The notes beneath the pieces are model-generated. The model saw nothing but the letters and a program-made list of their open reading frames with translations. It made no database searches and had not been told where the DNA came from. A stretch of 64,000 bases of DNA from Janthinobacterium agaricidamnosum NBRC 102515 = DSM 9628. Its GTDB lineage: Bacteria; Pseudomonadota; Gammaproteobacteria; Burkholderiales; Burkholderiaceae_D. Positions 54,567 through 64,000 of the stretch are shown piece after piece (within the stretch, counting starts at the first letter, position 1; every line of letters starts with the position of its first letter). The stretch is taken from contig NZ_HG322949.1 of assembly GCF_000723165.1 (NCBI RefSeq), forward strand, positions 4,547,222 through 4,611,221, written 5' to 3'. A program made the position numbers and the translations under genes.

Positions 54567-56567
54567 TCAGGACGCTTCCTTGAGCTGCTCCAGGATCGCC
54601 GGATTTTCCAGCGTCGAGACGTCCTGGGTGATCGTCTCGCCCTTGGCCAGCACGCGCAGCAGGCGGCGCATGATTTTGCCGGAACGCGTCTTCGGCAAGT
54701 TGTCGCCAAAACGGATTTCCTTCGGCTTGGCGATCGGTCCGATCTCTTTGCCGACCCAGTTGCGCAATTCCAGCGCCAGCTTTTTCGCTTCTTCGCCAGT
54801 CGGACGCGCTTGCTTCAGCACGACGAAGGCGCAAATCGATTCGCCGGTGGTGTCGTCAGGACGGCCGACCACCGCCGCTTCCGCCACCAGCGGGTTGGCC
54901 ACCAGCGCGGATTCGATTTCCATGGTGCCCATGCGGTGGCCCGATACATTCAGCACGTCGTCGATGCGGCCGGTGATGGTGAAGTATCCCGTGTCCTTGT
55001 TGCGGATCGCGCCGTCGCCCGCCAAGTAGATGTTGCCGCCCAGCTCTTCCGGGAAGTAGCTGCTCTTGAAGCGGTTCGGGTTGCCCCAGATGGTGCGTAT
55101 CATCGATGGCCACGGCCGTTTGACGACCAGGATCCCGCCCTGCCCGTTCGGCACGTCGTGGCCGGCTTCATCCACGATCGCCGCCATGATGCCCGGCAGC
55201 GGCAAGGTGCAGGAACCCGGCACCATCGGCGTGGCGCCAGGCAACGGAGTGATCATGTGGCCGCCGGTCTCGGTTTGCCAGAAGGTGTCGACGATCGGGC
55301 ATTTTTCGCCGCCGATGTTTTTGTAGTACCACATCCACGCTTCGGGATTGATCGGTTCGCCCACCGTGCCCAGCAGGCGCAAGCTGCTCAGGTCGTAGTG
55401 TTGCGGGTGTACTTTCGGATCGACGTCGGCCGCCTTGATCAGCGAGCGGATCGCCGTCGGCGCGGTGTAGAAGATGCTGACGTTGTGCTTTTTGATGGTT
55501 TCCCAGAAACGGCCGGCGTTCGGGTAGGTCGGCACGCCTTCGAATACCACCTGGGTTGCGCCGACCGCCATCGGGCCGTAGGCGATGTAGCTGTGGCCGG
55601 TGACCCAGCCGATGTCGGCGGTGCACCAGAATACGTCCTGGGGCTTGATGTCGAAACTCCATTTCATCGTCAGCGCGGCCCACAGCAAATAGCCGCCGCT
55701 GGAATGCTGCACGCCTTTCGGGGTGCCGGTCGAACCGGACGTGTACAGGATGAACAGTGGATGCTCGGCATCGACCCATTCCGGTTCGCACACCGCCGAT
55801 TGGCTGGCGACCAGCTCGTGCAACCAGATGTCGCGCCCTTCGACCATCGGCAGCGTGCTGCCGGTGCGCTGGTAGACGATGACGTTCTTGATGGAATCGC
55901 AGCCGCCCAGCGCCAGCGCTTCGTCGACGATGGCTTTGAGCGGCAGTTTTTTGCCGCCGCGCAGTTGTTCGTCGCCGGTGATGACGGCTACCGCACCGGC
56001 GTCGATGATGCGCTCTTGCAGCGATTTGGCGGAGAAGCCGCCGAAGACGACCGAATGGGTGGCGCCGATGCGGGCGCAGGCTTGCATCGCGGCCACGCCT
56101 TCGACCGACATCGACATGTAGATGATGACGCGGTCGCCCTTGCTAATGCCCAGCGATTTGAGGCCGTTGGCGAATTTGCTGACTTTTTCGTGCAACTCTT
56201 TATAGGTGGCCTGGGTGACTTGGCCGTCGTCGGCTTCGAAGATGATGGCGGTTTTGTCGCCGTCGCCTTTTTCGATATTGCGGTCCAGGCAGTTGTAGGA
56301 CACGTTCAGCAAGCCGTCTTCAAACCATTTGTAGAATGGCGCATTGTCTTCGTTCAGGGTCTTGGTGAACGGCTTTTTCCAGCTCAGGTGTTCACGTGCC
56401 AGTGTTGCCCAGAAACCTTCGTAATCTTGTTCGGCCGCTGCGCACAGGGTGTGATAGGCGTCCATGCCGGAAATGCTGGCTTGTCCGGCGAATGATGCCG
56501 GCGGCGCGAACACGCGCGATTCTTGTGGTCCCTGCTGCTCTGTTCCTTGATTCTCAGTACCGGCCAT
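54567..56567 (-). CDS. acs: Acetyl-CoA synthetase
   Basis: The 666-residue ANL-superfamily enzyme has the adenylate motif [14 protein letters not shown], the [12 protein letters not shown] core, [18 protein letters not shown], and the C-terminal [11 protein letters not shown] with the acetylatable catalytic Lys. It activates acetate to acetyl-CoA through acetyl-AMP. The length matches Acs. Confidence 0.95.
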   Translation of the reverse strand: MAGTENQGTEQQGPQESRVFAPPASFAGQASISGMDAYHTLCAAAEQDYEGFWATLAREHLSWKKPFTKTLNEDNAPFYKWFEDGLLNVSYNCLDRNIEKGDGDKTAIIFEADDGQVTQATYKELHEKVSKFANGLKSLGISKGDRVIIYMSMSVEGVAAMQACARIGATHSVVFGGFSAKSLQERIIDAGAVAVITGDEQLRGGKKLPLKAIVDEALALGGCDSIKNVIVYQRTGSTLPMVEGRDIWLHELVASQSAVCEPEWVDAEHPLFILYTSGSTGTPKGVQHSSGGYLLWAALTMKWSFDIKPQDVFWCTADIGWVTGHSYIAYGPMAVGATQVVFEGVPTYPNAGRFWETIKKHNVSIFYTAPTAIRSLIKAADVDPKVHPQHYDLSSLRLLGTVGEPINPEAWMWYYKNIGGEKCPIVDTFWQTETGGHMITPLPGATPMVPGSCTLPLPGIMAAIVDEAGHDVPNGQGGILVVKRPWPSMIRTIWGNPNRFKSSYFPEELGGNIYLAGDGAIRNKDTGYFTITGRIDDVLNVSGHRMGTMEIESALVANPLVAEAAVVGRPDDTTGESICAFVVLKQARPTGEEAKKLALELRNWVGKEIGPIAKPKEIRFGDNLPKTRSGKIMRRLLRVLAKGETITQDVSTLENPAILEQLKEAS

Positions 56568-56901
56568 GCTTGTCTCCAGTGTAGTAATAGTTTGCCAACA
56601 AGATAGGCTTGGTCGCTTACGGACGCCTTACACCTTCTTGTTTTTCTGATCGCGGCACAGAAAAACGCCCGCCTAAAACTTATCCTCGTAGGCAATTTTA
56701 CCCACATTCGCGGATTCTGTTCAGCTTCCCCTGCCCAGCACCCGTCATCATCTGTCGAAAAAAATAAAAACAGCCTGTTTTTTTTGCAAAGATTGAGGCG
56801 TATCAATACCTTCCAGGCCGATCAAGGCCATACGCATGTACTGGCAGCAAGTGTAAAATGTCGGGCATGCCCCTATTAGGTATTAATTCCAGGAAATCCC
56901 A
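56568..56901. other. 334-bp divergent promoter region between acs and the UPF0114 gene
   Basis: No gene is seen. GTTTTTCTG (56640-56648) and CAGAAAAAC (56658-56666) form a perfect 9-bp inverted repeat with a 9-base spacer, about 75 bases before the acs start. It is a plausible operator or leader hairpin. Confidence 0.5.
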
Positions 56902-57510
56902 ATGCTCGACCAGAACATCAAACAAACCACCAAACTGCATCCTTTGTCGGCCTTCATTTTCATGTCGCGCTGGCTGCAATTACCGCTGTACCTGGGCTTG
57001 ATCCTGGCGCAATGCGTGTATGTATTTCATTTCTGGGTCGAGCTGTCGGACCTGATCGGCGCCATCTTCGGCAACGACGCCGCCTTGCAGCACATCCTGA
57101 CCGCGGTCGCGGTGCCGGGCGCGCCGCTGCCGACCAGCCTGAACGAAGCCACCATCATGCTGGTGGTGCTGGGCTTGATCGACGTGGTGATGATTTCAAA
57201 CTTGCTGATCATGGTGATCATCGGCGGTTATGAAACCTTTGTGTCGCGCATGCACCTGGACGACCACCCAGACCAGCCGGAATGGCTGTCGCACGTCAAT
57301 GCATCGGTGCTGAAAACCAAGCTGGCGATGGCGATCATCGGCATTTCATCGATCCATTTGCTGAAGACCTTTATCAACGCGACTTCTTATCCGATGAATG
57401 TGGTGTTCGCGCAGACCGCGATTCACCTGGTCTTCATTATTTCGGCGCTGGCGATTGCTTATACCGACCGCATCATGACGGTCACGCAAAACCAGGCCCG
57501 CCCGCATTAA
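56902..57510 (+). CDS. UPF0114/YqhA family membrane protein
   Basis: The 202-residue protein has four hydrophobic segments (about 22-42, 75-105, 135-155, 165-185) and the TIGR00645/YqhA pattern: FIFMSRWLQLPLYLGLILAQ, LIDVVMISNLLIMVIIGGYE and KLAMAIIGISSIHLLKTFI. Function is unknown. AGGAAAT precedes the ATG. It lies 54 bases before the fumarase gene on the same strand. Confidence 0.9.
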   Translation: MLDQNIKQTTKLHPLSAFIFMSRWLQLPLYLGLILAQCVYVFHFWVELSDLIGAIFGNDAALQHILTAVAVPGAPLPTSLNEATIMLVVLGLIDVVMISNLLIMVIIGGYETFVSRMHLDDHPDQPEWLSHVNASVLKTKLAMAIIGISSIHLLKTFINATSYPMNVVFAQTAIHLVFIISALAIAYTDRIMTVTQNQARPH

Positions 57511-57564
57511 TTATTCATTTTCCTTATTTCTACTGACTCTGTCTTACACACTCGCGAGAACACC

Positions 57565-59106
57565 ATGACTGTCATAAAGCAAGAAGACCTGATCGAATCC
57601 GTCGCCGCCGCGTTGCAATATATTAGCTATTACCATCCGGCCGATTACATCGAGCATCTGGCGCGCGCGTACGCGGCCGAACAAAGCCCGGCCGCCAAGG
57701 ATGCGATTGCGCAAATCCTGACCAATTCGCGCATGTGTGCGGAAGGCAAGCGTCCGATTTGCCAGGATACCGGCATCGTCAATGTGTTCCTGAAGATCGG
57801 CATGGGCGTGCGCTTCGAAGGTTTCAGCGGCACCGTCACCGACGCGGTCAATGAAGGCGTGCGCCGCGCCTACAATTTTGACGACAACAAATTGCGCGCA
57901 TCGATCGTTGCAGACCCGCATTTCGACCGCAAGAATACCAAGGACAACACGCCGGCCGTAGTGCATATGGAATTGGTCGAAGGTAACACCGTCGACGTCA
58001 AGGTCGCGGCCAAAGGCGGCGGCTCGGAAAACAAATCCAAGATGATCATGATGAATCCATCCGATTCGCTGGTCGACTGGGTCATGAAAACCGTGCCGAC
58101 CATGGGCGCCGGCTGGTGCCCGCCAGGCATGCTGGGCATCGGCATCGGCGGCACCGCCGAAAAGGCGATGCTGATGGCAAAGGAAGTGTTGATGGAAGAT
58201 ATCGACATGTTCGAACTGAAACAACGCGGCCCGCAAAACAAGCTGGAAGAATTGCGCATCGAACTGTGCGACAAGATCAATTCGCTGGGCATCGGCGCGC
58301 AAGGCCTGGGCGGCCTGACCACCGTGCTGGACGTGAAGATCATGATGCATCCGACCCACGCGGCGTCGAAACCGGTGGCGATGATCCCGAACTGCGCCGC
58401 CACCCGCCACGGCCATTTCGTGCTGGACGGTTCCGGCCCGGCCTATATGGAACCGCCGTCGCTGTCGTCGTGGCCTGAAGTGCACTGGACTCCGGACACC
58501 GAAAAATCGAAACGCGTCGACCTGGACACCTTGACCAAGGAAGAAGTGGCTTCGTGGCAGCCAGGCCAGACCCTGCTGTTGAACGGCAAGATGCTGACCG
58601 GCCGCGACGCCGCCCACAAACGTATCCAGGACATGCTGGCCAAGGGTGAGGAATTGCCGGTCGACTTCCAGAACCGCGTGATTTACTACGTCGGCCCGGT
58701 CGATCCGGTGCGCGACGAAGCCGTCGGCCCGGCCGGTCCGACGACCGCGACCCGGATGGACAAGTTCACCGACATGATGCTGGAAAAGACCGGCTTGATC
58801 GCGATGATCGGCAAGGCCGAACGCGGCCCTGTCGCGATCGAATCGATCCAGAAGCACCAGTCGGCTTACCTGATGGCGGTCGGCGGCGCGGCTTACCTGG
58901 TGTCGAAAGCAATCAAGAGCGCCAAGGTGCTGGGTTTTGCCGACATGGGCATGGAAGCGATCTATGAATTCGACGTGGTCGACATGCCGGTGACGGTGGC
59001 GGTCGACGCCAAGGGCACCTCGGTGCACAATACCGGTCCGAAAGAATGGCAAGCCAAGATCGAGAACCTGAGCAGCGTCGGCCAGATCCCGGTCACGGTT
59101 GCCTGA
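57565..59106 (+). CDS. Fumarate hydratase, class I (iron-sulfur)
   Basis: The 513-residue single-chain class I fumarase has the alpha part with cluster Cys in RPICQDTGIVNVFLKIG, further Cys in GWCPPGMLGIGIGG and NCAATRHGHF, and the beta part after about 330 with GPTTATRMDKFTD. It interconverts fumarate and malate in the TCA cycle using an oxygen-sensitive 4Fe-4S cluster. Confidence 0.93.
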   Translation: MTVIKQEDLIESVAAALQYISYYHPADYIEHLARAYAAEQSPAAKDAIAQILTNSRMCAEGKRPICQDTGIVNVFLKIGMGVRFEGFSGTVTDAVNEGVRRAYNFDDNKLRASIVADPHFDRKNTKDNTPAVVHMELVEGNTVDVKVAAKGGGSENKSKMIMMNPSDSLVDWVMKTVPTMGAGWCPPGMLGIGIGGTAEKAMLMAKEVLMEDIDMFELKQRGPQNKLEELRIELCDKINSLGIGAQGLGGLTTVLDVKIMMHPTHAASKPVAMIPNCAATRHGHFVLDGSGPAYMEPPSLSSWPEVHWTPDTEKSKRVDLDTLTKEEVASWQPGQTLLLNGKMLTGRDAAHKRIQDMLAKGEELPVDFQNRVIYYVGPVDPVRDEAVGPAGPTTATRMDKFTDMMLEKTGLIAMIGKAERGPVAIESIQKHQSAYLMAVGGAAYLVSKAIKSAKVLGFADMGMEAIYEFDVVDMPVTVAVDAKGTSVHNTGPKEWQAKIENLSSVGQIPVTVA

Positions 59107-59185
59107 CGCATCCTCGCATCAGACAGCGTCCCGCCGCGATCGCTTATACTGTACGGGACGCTGTTTTACTTCCACGAAGATCAAT

Positions 59186-60067
59186 GTGAATCCTGCCTTA
59201 CACTCTTGCCAGCCATCCGACGCGCCCATCGGCGTCTTCGATTCCGGCGTGGGCGGCTTATCGGTATTGCGCCACATCCGCGCGCAATTGCCCCATGAAC
59301 ACTTGATGTACTTTGCCGATTCCGGTTTTGCGCCCTATGGCGACAAGCCGGAACAGGTGGTCGTCGAACGCTCGCTGGCGATCGCCGCGTTCCTGCTGGA
59401 ACGGGGCGCCAAGGCGCTGGTAGTCGCTTGCAATACCGCCACCGTCGCCGCCATCAAGGCGATTCGCGCGCGTTATCCCGAACTGCCTGTCGTCGGCGTC
59501 GAACCGGGATTAAAACCTGCCGCGGCGCTGACCCGCAATGGCAAGGTCGGCGTACTGGCGACCAGCCGCACCTTGTCCGGAGAAAAGTTCCTGTTGCTGC
59601 GCGAACAGATCAGCGCAGCCAGCCATGCGTTATTCCTGTTGCAGCCATGCATAGGCCTGGTCGACCTGATCGAACAGGGACAACTGGGCACGGATGAACA
59701 CGACGCCACCAGCCAGATGCTGCAACACTATATCGCCCCGCTGCTGGAACAGGGCGCCGATACGCTGGTGCTTGGCTGCACGCATTATCCATTCGTGCTC
59801 GACGCGATCGAACGCACGGTGCAGCAGGCCACGGCCAGGCCGGTGACGCTGGTCGATACCGGCGAAGCGGTGGCGCGTCAACTGGCCCGGCTGCTGGAGG
59901 CGGCAAGCTTGCTGCGCAGTAGTGAAGCCGGCGATGGCGAGACCGCGCGTCTGCAAGCATTCGCCAGCGCCAATGTGCCGGCACTGTCACAGGCGTTTTC
60001 CAGCTTGCTGGGCTGGCATCCGCCGGTCGGAAAAAGCGGAAATCTGGACTGTCTGCAGAATTTTTAA
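59186..60067 (+). CDS. murI: Glutamate racemase
   Basis: The 293-residue protein has APIGVFDSGVGGLSVLRHI, the two catalytic Cys in VVACNTATVAAIKA and VLGCTHYPF, and PVVGVEPGLKPAA. It makes D-glutamate for peptidoglycan. GTG at 59186 is the best start because frames further upstream overlap the fumarase end and lack family similarity; a nearby ATG at 59184 is out of frame. Confidence 0.93.
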   Translation: MNPALHSCQPSDAPIGVFDSGVGGLSVLRHIRAQLPHEHLMYFADSGFAPYGDKPEQVVVERSLAIAAFLLERGAKALVVACNTATVAAIKAIRARYPELPVVGVEPGLKPAAALTRNGKVGVLATSRTLSGEKFLLLREQISAASHALFLLQPCIGLVDLIEQGQLGTDEHDATSQMLQHYIAPLLEQGADTLVLGCTHYPFVLDAIERTVQQATARPVTLVDTGEAVARQLARLLEAASLLRSSEAGDGETARLQAFASANVPALSQAFSSLLGWHPPVGKSGNLDCLQNF

Positions 60068-60085
60068 AAAAAGCCGCATTTAGAT

Positions 60086-60114
60086 TTGCAGGATGGCGAA
60101 GATGTTTGTATAAT
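60086..60114 (+). promoter_or_regulatory. tRNA-His promoter
   Basis: TTGCAG (60086-60091), a 17-base spacer and TATAAT (60109-60114), about 43 bases before the tRNA. Confidence 0.8.
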
Positions 60115-60157
60115 TCGGCACCTGTCTGGGAAACATCAAGACAAACGTAAGACAGTG

Positions 60158-60233
60158 GTGGCTGTAGCTCAGTTGGTAGAGTCCAGGATTGTGATTCCTG
60201 TTGTCGTGGGTTCGAGCCCCATCAGCCACCCCA
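60158..60233 (+). tRNA. tRNA-His (GTG)
   Basis: The acceptor stem GTGGCTG pairs with CAGCCAC, the anticodon GTG sits in GATTGTGATTC, the T-arm has GGTTCGAGCC, and CCA is encoded. The preceding G (60157) can pair with the discriminator C, as expected for the G-1 of tRNA-His. Confidence 0.96.
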
Positions 60234-60252
60234 CAGAACAAGTAGTAAATTA

Positions 60253-60286
60253 AAGGGTTACATGCTTCGGCTTGTAACCCTTTTTT
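60253..60286 (+). terminator. tRNA-His terminator
   Basis: AAGGGTTACA and TGTAACCCTT form a 10-bp stem followed by a T-run. Confidence 0.88.
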
Positions 60287-60339
60287 CTTGCCTTGAACCT
60301 TGCGTCGATGGGTCTGCTGCAAACCCTCCCTTTTCAGCC

Positions 60340-62325
60340 CTACCAGGTTGGCCGGGTACGCTGGTACTCAGCGGCTTCAAGGTGTTGCTGCCTCAATATC
60401 TTTCTTTTCGACTCAATGGCCGCCATACGCTCTTTATTCAATTGAGCGGCAGCATCACGCAACATGGCATCGCCACGGTCACCAAAATACACACGCCTGA
60501 ACTTCGCGATACCTATTCCGTTGAGCAAGAACTCGTTCACTTTGTCTTTTGCCAGACCAGCAATCGAATCATGCACCCAGTGATCGAAAAACTCGACCAC
60601 TTCGGGTGGCTGGGGCTCATCGGACAATGTGGCAACCACTTTCAATACATCACGCTCTGGAGCATCAGCATCGGAAAGCTCTGGGGATAGGTTCTGTGGC
60701 AGCCACTTTCGCCATTTTTTGAGTTTTTCAGGGAGACCATGAGCCAATCGGTCCCTGTCGCCATTATCCAAAACATCCCTCAGCACCGAAATACGCGGAG
60801 TTGCCTTCAATCCATATTTGACAATCGCAATGCTTGGGATATACGAACCAGTGGAAACAAAAGGCTGTGACACATACTGATCGTATGACTTTTCATTAGC
60901 CATGATTTTTTCTAGATCAGTTGCAACACCAGCCAAAATGGCAATAAAATGTTGCTGGGTATCACGCAAAAATTCTTGTTCAGCAATGGCTTTTTTATAA
61001 AACTGTCGCTTGATATAGCTGGTGACCTTGGGATTATTCACCGGATCATGACGTGCATGATAACGATAATTAAAATAATGTCCCATGTGTTGCTGCATCA
61101 TCGTCTCCACCGGTCCAGGCTGTACTGCCGCTACGGAGCAATAATTCTTAAAAATATCTATTGTGGCTTGAGTTGGCACAAGAGCGTTTACGAATTTTTT
61201 TGCTAATTCTTTCAAGTTAAAAAATGGAGAACCAGCAATAAGTGCTGCGCAATACATTTCAAAACCAGGAATACGTGCCAAAGCATCAGTCTTCCCTTGT
61301 GCATCAATACTATAACCACCACCGATATCAGAATGGGCACCAGGGTACACATACTCTTTAACATTATTTGGGTATACACCATCAACGCGTACTGAATCTA
61401 AGGGAAATGTAGCCCGAACTTCATGCGCAGCCACTATATGAAGACAACTCTCCACTCCCCTGTGCACTTGCATATTATTACTTGCCCAAGACTGGTGCCC
61501 CTCGGATCCCAACAAACCATTACTAAAACCTCCCGCGATACCGACTGATGCTACAGTATCAAATATTCCTAAAAATTCGATGCGTAAAGGAATATCGCAA
61601 AATGTATAAGCATCATCCTTTTCATCACAGATAGCATATAACCAATTCACGAATGCGCGTGCTTCTGCCGCTCCACGTGAAAATCCATAAATAGATAAAT
61701 TAATCTGCTCCGGAGCTGGCCGCCCATCAGTTCGCCTAGAAATTCTTTTCTTTAATTCCCCAGCCCAGTAAGATTTAAATACATGTTCTCTATGAAATGC
61801 GATGGATCCGATACCACCTGTATTGTTAGCAATATTTCCCGATTTTTCAGTTGAAATTAAAACATCACCATAAACATAATCGCTAATAGCATTAAAAATT
61901 CTTGTTAATCCCCATATGAGTCTAGGCTCACCATTCCATGACGCTCCCGTTCCGAGCATACCACCGTTATCCCCAATTTCCGGGAAATTTGTTCCAACAC
62001 CAGGAATGTAATAACGATAGTATTTTGAGGTTCCACGCATAAGATGATCAGGGTAAGCGTGAAAGAGGCGAACCACATTGCTATGCTTTTGTTTTGCTGG
62101 TAAATTTTTAACTTGAAGATAATCTATATCTTCATTGTTTCCTGTTCCATCAAAAAAAATACCAATGAAAATTTGCCCAGTACATTTTAATTCTCTAGGT
62201 TTGTAATTATTCGTCGAAATAGCCTTTGCACGTTGCATAATTTCTCGGCTATTTAGTGGTCGATCCACGCTACGTGTTTTAAATAATTCGGGAATATTAG
62301 CAAACTGAATTTGCTCAGCATTCAT
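60340..62325 (-). CDS. Tle1-type (DUF2235) T6SS phospholipase effector
   Basis: The 661-residue protein has the DUF2235 alpha/beta-hydrolase core: IFIGIFFDGTGNNED near residue 52, the nucleophile elbow YGFSRGAAEARAF (G-x-S-x-G) and YPGAHSDIGGGY (catalytic Asp region). It lacks a signal peptide, as expected for VgrG-delivered Tle1 lipases that attack target-cell phospholipids. The ATG at 62325 has GGGAGAAA upstream and overlaps the end of the DUF3304 gene by 11 bases, so effector and immunity are coupled. The region is AT-rich compared with the flanks. Confidence 0.87.
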   Translation of the reverse strand: MNAEQIQFANIPELFKTRSVDRPLNSREIMQRAKAISTNNYKPRELKCTGQIFIGIFFDGTGNNEDIDYLQVKNLPAKQKHSNVVRLFHAYPDHLMRGTSKYYRYYIPGVGTNFPEIGDNGGMLGTGASWNGEPRLIWGLTRIFNAISDYVYGDVLISTEKSGNIANNTGGIGSIAFHREHVFKSYWAGELKKRISRRTDGRPAPEQINLSIYGFSRGAAEARAFVNWLYAICDEKDDAYTFCDIPLRIEFLGIFDTVASVGIAGGFSNGLLGSEGHQSWASNNMQVHRGVESCLHIVAAHEVRATFPLDSVRVDGVYPNNVKEYVYPGAHSDIGGGYSIDAQGKTDALARIPGFEMYCAALIAGSPFFNLKELAKKFVNALVPTQATIDIFKNYCSVAAVQPGPVETMMQQHMGHYFNYRYHARHDPVNNPKVTSYIKRQFYKKAIAEQEFLRDTQQHFIAILAGVATDLEKIMANEKSYDQYVSQPFVSTGSYIPSIAIVKYGLKATPRISVLRDVLDNGDRDRLAHGLPEKLKKWRKWLPQNLSPELSDADAPERDVLKVVATLSDEPQPPEVVEFFDHWVHDSIAGLAKDKVNEFLLNGIGIAKFRRVYFGDRGDAMLRDAAAQLNKERMAAIESKRKILRQQHLEAAEYQRTRPTW

Positions 62326-62677
62326 TTTTTCTCCCATCCCTCTTCATAGCTTTCAACTCTTCTTCTTTGCAATATGATATCCAAGGGAATTTATCCTTTT
62401 CACTCATAGGATAAAATGGATGAGTAATAGAGCAATCAGAAATAACCAACTTCACATGATAATCATCATAAAAATGAACCTGGATTCTGCCCGGCTTTTT
62501 ATACTCAGGAATATCAATTTCAATTTTCTGTGGAGGTGGTGGTGGATTTGGATCATCTTGTCTCGTATCATATGACCATTCTATATTGGCTTTTAAACCA
62601 GGCCTCCATTGTTTTGGAATCATCACACAACAGGTTTCTCCGCCACCACCATTTTCCGGATATAGATTCATTCCCAT
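62315..62677 (-). CDS. DUF3304-like immunity lipoprotein, copy 1 (frame broken upstream)
   Basis: The 120-residue in-frame part carries the DUF3304 core (GGGGETCCVMIPKQWRPGL, HPFYPMSEKDKFPWISY). Similarity to copy 2 continues upstream (AINGYNH...EGFSVNN). Beyond that, ATG 62859 opens a lipoprotein signal ending FISSCSE in the frame that would join if the run of eight T at 62749-62756 had nine. So the full gene is probably 62859-62315 with a one-base loss, a phase-variable tract, or a sequencing error. It is expected to protect against the adjacent Tle1 lipase. Confidence 0.7.
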   Translation of the reverse strand: MGMNLYPENGGGGETCCVMIPKQWRPGLKANIEWSYDTRQDDPNPPPPPQKIEIDIPEYKKPGRIQVHFYDDYHVKLVISDCSITHPFYPMSEKDKFPWISYCKEEELKAMKRDGRKNEC

Positions 62678-62945
62678 TCCATTATTAACAGAAAAACCTT
62701 CTATTATTAATGTGGAACTATGATTATATCCATTGATAGCAGCAGGTATTTTTTTTCAGAACAAGATGAAATAAATAAAAAAATGCAAAAACAAAATATA
62801 TTTCCAAAAATATCAAAAAATATATCTTTAAAAGAATTTATATTATTTTCTTCTCTCATATTAAAAATCTTTTCTATTATTTACACGTTTTTTGTTTTCA
62901 ATTTAAACTCAACTACAATTTACCTCAATCAATCAAATACCAGAT

Positions 62946-63383
62946 TCAACATTGATTCTTTCTTCCATCTCGCTTCATTGCTTTTATCTCTTCTTCCTTG
63001 TCATATGAAATCCAAGGAAATTTATCTTTTTCACTCATAGGGTAAAATGGATGAGTTATAGAACAATCAGAGACAACCAACTTTATACGATGATTATCAT
63101 AAAAATGAACTTGAATTCTCCCTGGCTTTCTATATTCAGGAATATCAATTATAATTTTTTGAGATGGCAAAGGAGGATTAGGATCATTTTGCTCAGTGTC
63201 ATATGACCACTCTATTTCCGCCTTTAATCCGGCCCTCCATTTTTTAGGTATCATGACACAGCAGGTTTCCTTACCTCCACCACTTTGAGGGTTGACATTT
63301 GCCCCCATACCGCCATTGACAGAAAAAATTCCAATAGCAATATTTTCAGTATGATTGTAGCCATTGATACTAGCGGCAATCAT
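62946..63383 (-). CDS. DUF3304-like immunity lipoprotein, copy 2 (frame broken upstream)
   Basis: The 145-residue frame closely resembles copy 1 (ETCCVMIPKKWRAGLKAEIE, SDCSITHPFYPMSEKDKFPW). Upstream, ATG 63450 (GGGTGGAAA before it) opens MIKLTKVFFLLR. The lipobox FFISGCSEK is read only if the seven-A run at 63405-63411 loses one base. As in copy 1, the break falls in a homopolymer next to the lipobox. The duplicates point to immunity-gene amplification. Confidence 0.7.
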   Translation of the reverse strand: MIAASINGYNHTENIAIGIFSVNGGMGANVNPQSGGGKETCCVMIPKKWRAGLKAEIEWSYDTEQNDPNPPLPSQKIIIDIPEYRKPGRIQVHFYDNHRIKLVVSDCSITHPFYPMSEKDKFPWISYDKEEEIKAMKRDGRKNQC

Positions 63384-63917
63384 CTTCTCTGAACATCCAG
63401 AAATAAAAAAAGGATCGTAGTAAAAAAAATACTTTTGTTAATTTTATCATTTTCCACCCATATACTTCATATTCACTTTAATATTTTCATAATCCAGATA
63501 AATCAGCTCTCCAGATATGCACACAGATAATTTCACATAATATTCATCACAAATATATTTAATGACAAATTAATTCAAAAAAAATTATCACGATTCAATA
63601 AAATACAATACGTGCGATGCCTGTATCTGCATTGCTCGCCATCGCATGACTCACTATGAGTCCGTCCTCGGCCGCCACTGCTCTCCATGCTGAGTCAGTG
63701 TCTCAACATCCTAGTTGCAAAATCAACACGACGTCGCACACAACACTGTCAGCCTAAGACATACAACAAACATCACCCACTGCCTCAAACAAGAGATAGC
63801 TTGACTAGCATCAATTGAATGTCTGAAATACAAATTCCTCACTACACTTTAGGGTTGCAAACTAAATAAGTTGCTTGATAATTCATCGAACGCTTCGATG
63901 AACTCATAGGAAACGGC
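63384..63917. other. AT-rich intergenic region
   Basis: Apart from the disrupted signal-peptide codons of DUF3304 copy 2 (to 63450), no gene is recognised. Base composition changes from AT-rich to near average towards 63900. The promoter of the following gene should lie here. Confidence 0.5.
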
Positions 63918-64000
63918 ATGGCATCCAACGTGATCGGCACAATCTTTTCCGCACTGGCGGCATTCACCAGCGCCACGCGGCTGTATGCATTGACGCTGGG
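63918..64000 (+). CDS. Probable VgrG (5' end only)
   Basis: ATG 63918 with AGGAAA upstream opens a frame reading MASNVIGTIFSALAAF then TSATRLYALTLG, which runs off the window. The segment resembles the N-terminus of T6SS tip proteins (a short helix, then RLY-L-L). A VgrG beside a Tle1 effector and its immunity genes is the usual arrangement. Only 27 residues are visible. Confidence 0.6.
   Translation, partial: MASNVIGTIFSALAAFTSATRLYALTL

Noticed and set aside
54543..56495. 650-codon plus-strand frame
   Set aside because: Antisense to acs with shadow composition; acs is unmistakable on the other strand.
57544..59052. 502-codon minus-strand frame
   Set aside because: Antisense to class I fumarase, His/Arg-rich, no family features.

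Overview
The window looks like a chromosomal segment of a betaproteobacterium of the Oxalobacteraceae (Janthinobacterium/Duganella/Massilia type). This rests on protein content (gluQRS, type 2 pyrF, PEP-CTERM and post-PEP-CTERM proteins, class I fumarase, T6SS effectors, a GH1/glycosyltransferase/FAD-enzyme set) and on the high-GC codon style of most genes. The assignment comes from family recognition, not from a database search.

Layout. 0-10 kb: housekeeping and small envelope genes (short HPF, cNMP-domain diguanylate cyclase, sbcB, pyrF, a lemA/TPM operon, an SDR, a VanZ-like protein, a lipoprotein). A 640-bp intergenic region at 7.7-8.35 kb holds two nearly identical terminator hairpins, at least one likely small RNA and an 89-bp palindromic element. 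10-19 kb: a minus-strand galactose locus (galT, degenerate M24 peptidase-like protein, galK, GH2 glycosidase) ending in a 1278-residue three-domain fusion (GH1-like hydrolase, glycosyltransferase, UDP-galactopyranose-mutase-like FAD enzyme). 19-25 kb: LLM oxidoreductase, MFS transporter, GlxA-type regulator, DJ-1/PfpI protein, HDOD protein. 25-29.5 kb: BMP-type nucleoside ABC importer. 29.7-39 kb: gluQRS, TonB-dependent receptor, hybrid histidine kinase, PEP-CTERM fusion protein and PA-domain metalloprotease.

39-52.5 kb is an accessory island with visibly lower GC, bounded by a frameshifted antitoxin gene and an IS66 remnant. Its core is a tightly coupled operon: a 42-codon leader ORF, an ankyrin-repeat RpoD-like sigma factor, a MORC/MutL-type GHKL ATPase, a Z1-domain helicase-like protein, a PD-(D/E)XK nuclease, an AIPR protein and a Vsr endonuclease. 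A C5-cytosine methyltransferase converges on it. MORC/Z1 restriction-modification operons are known; a built-in ankyrin-sigma factor joined by ATGA overlaps is the most unusual feature of the window.

52.7-64 kb: two T6SS effector modules (Hcp + MepA-like peptidase + candidate immunity protein; Tle1/DUF2235 lipase + two frameshifted DUF3304 proteins + start of a probable vgrG). They flank core genes (tRNA-Ser, acs, UPF0114, fumarase, murI, tRNA-His). A row of perfect hairpins lies beside tRNA-Ser.
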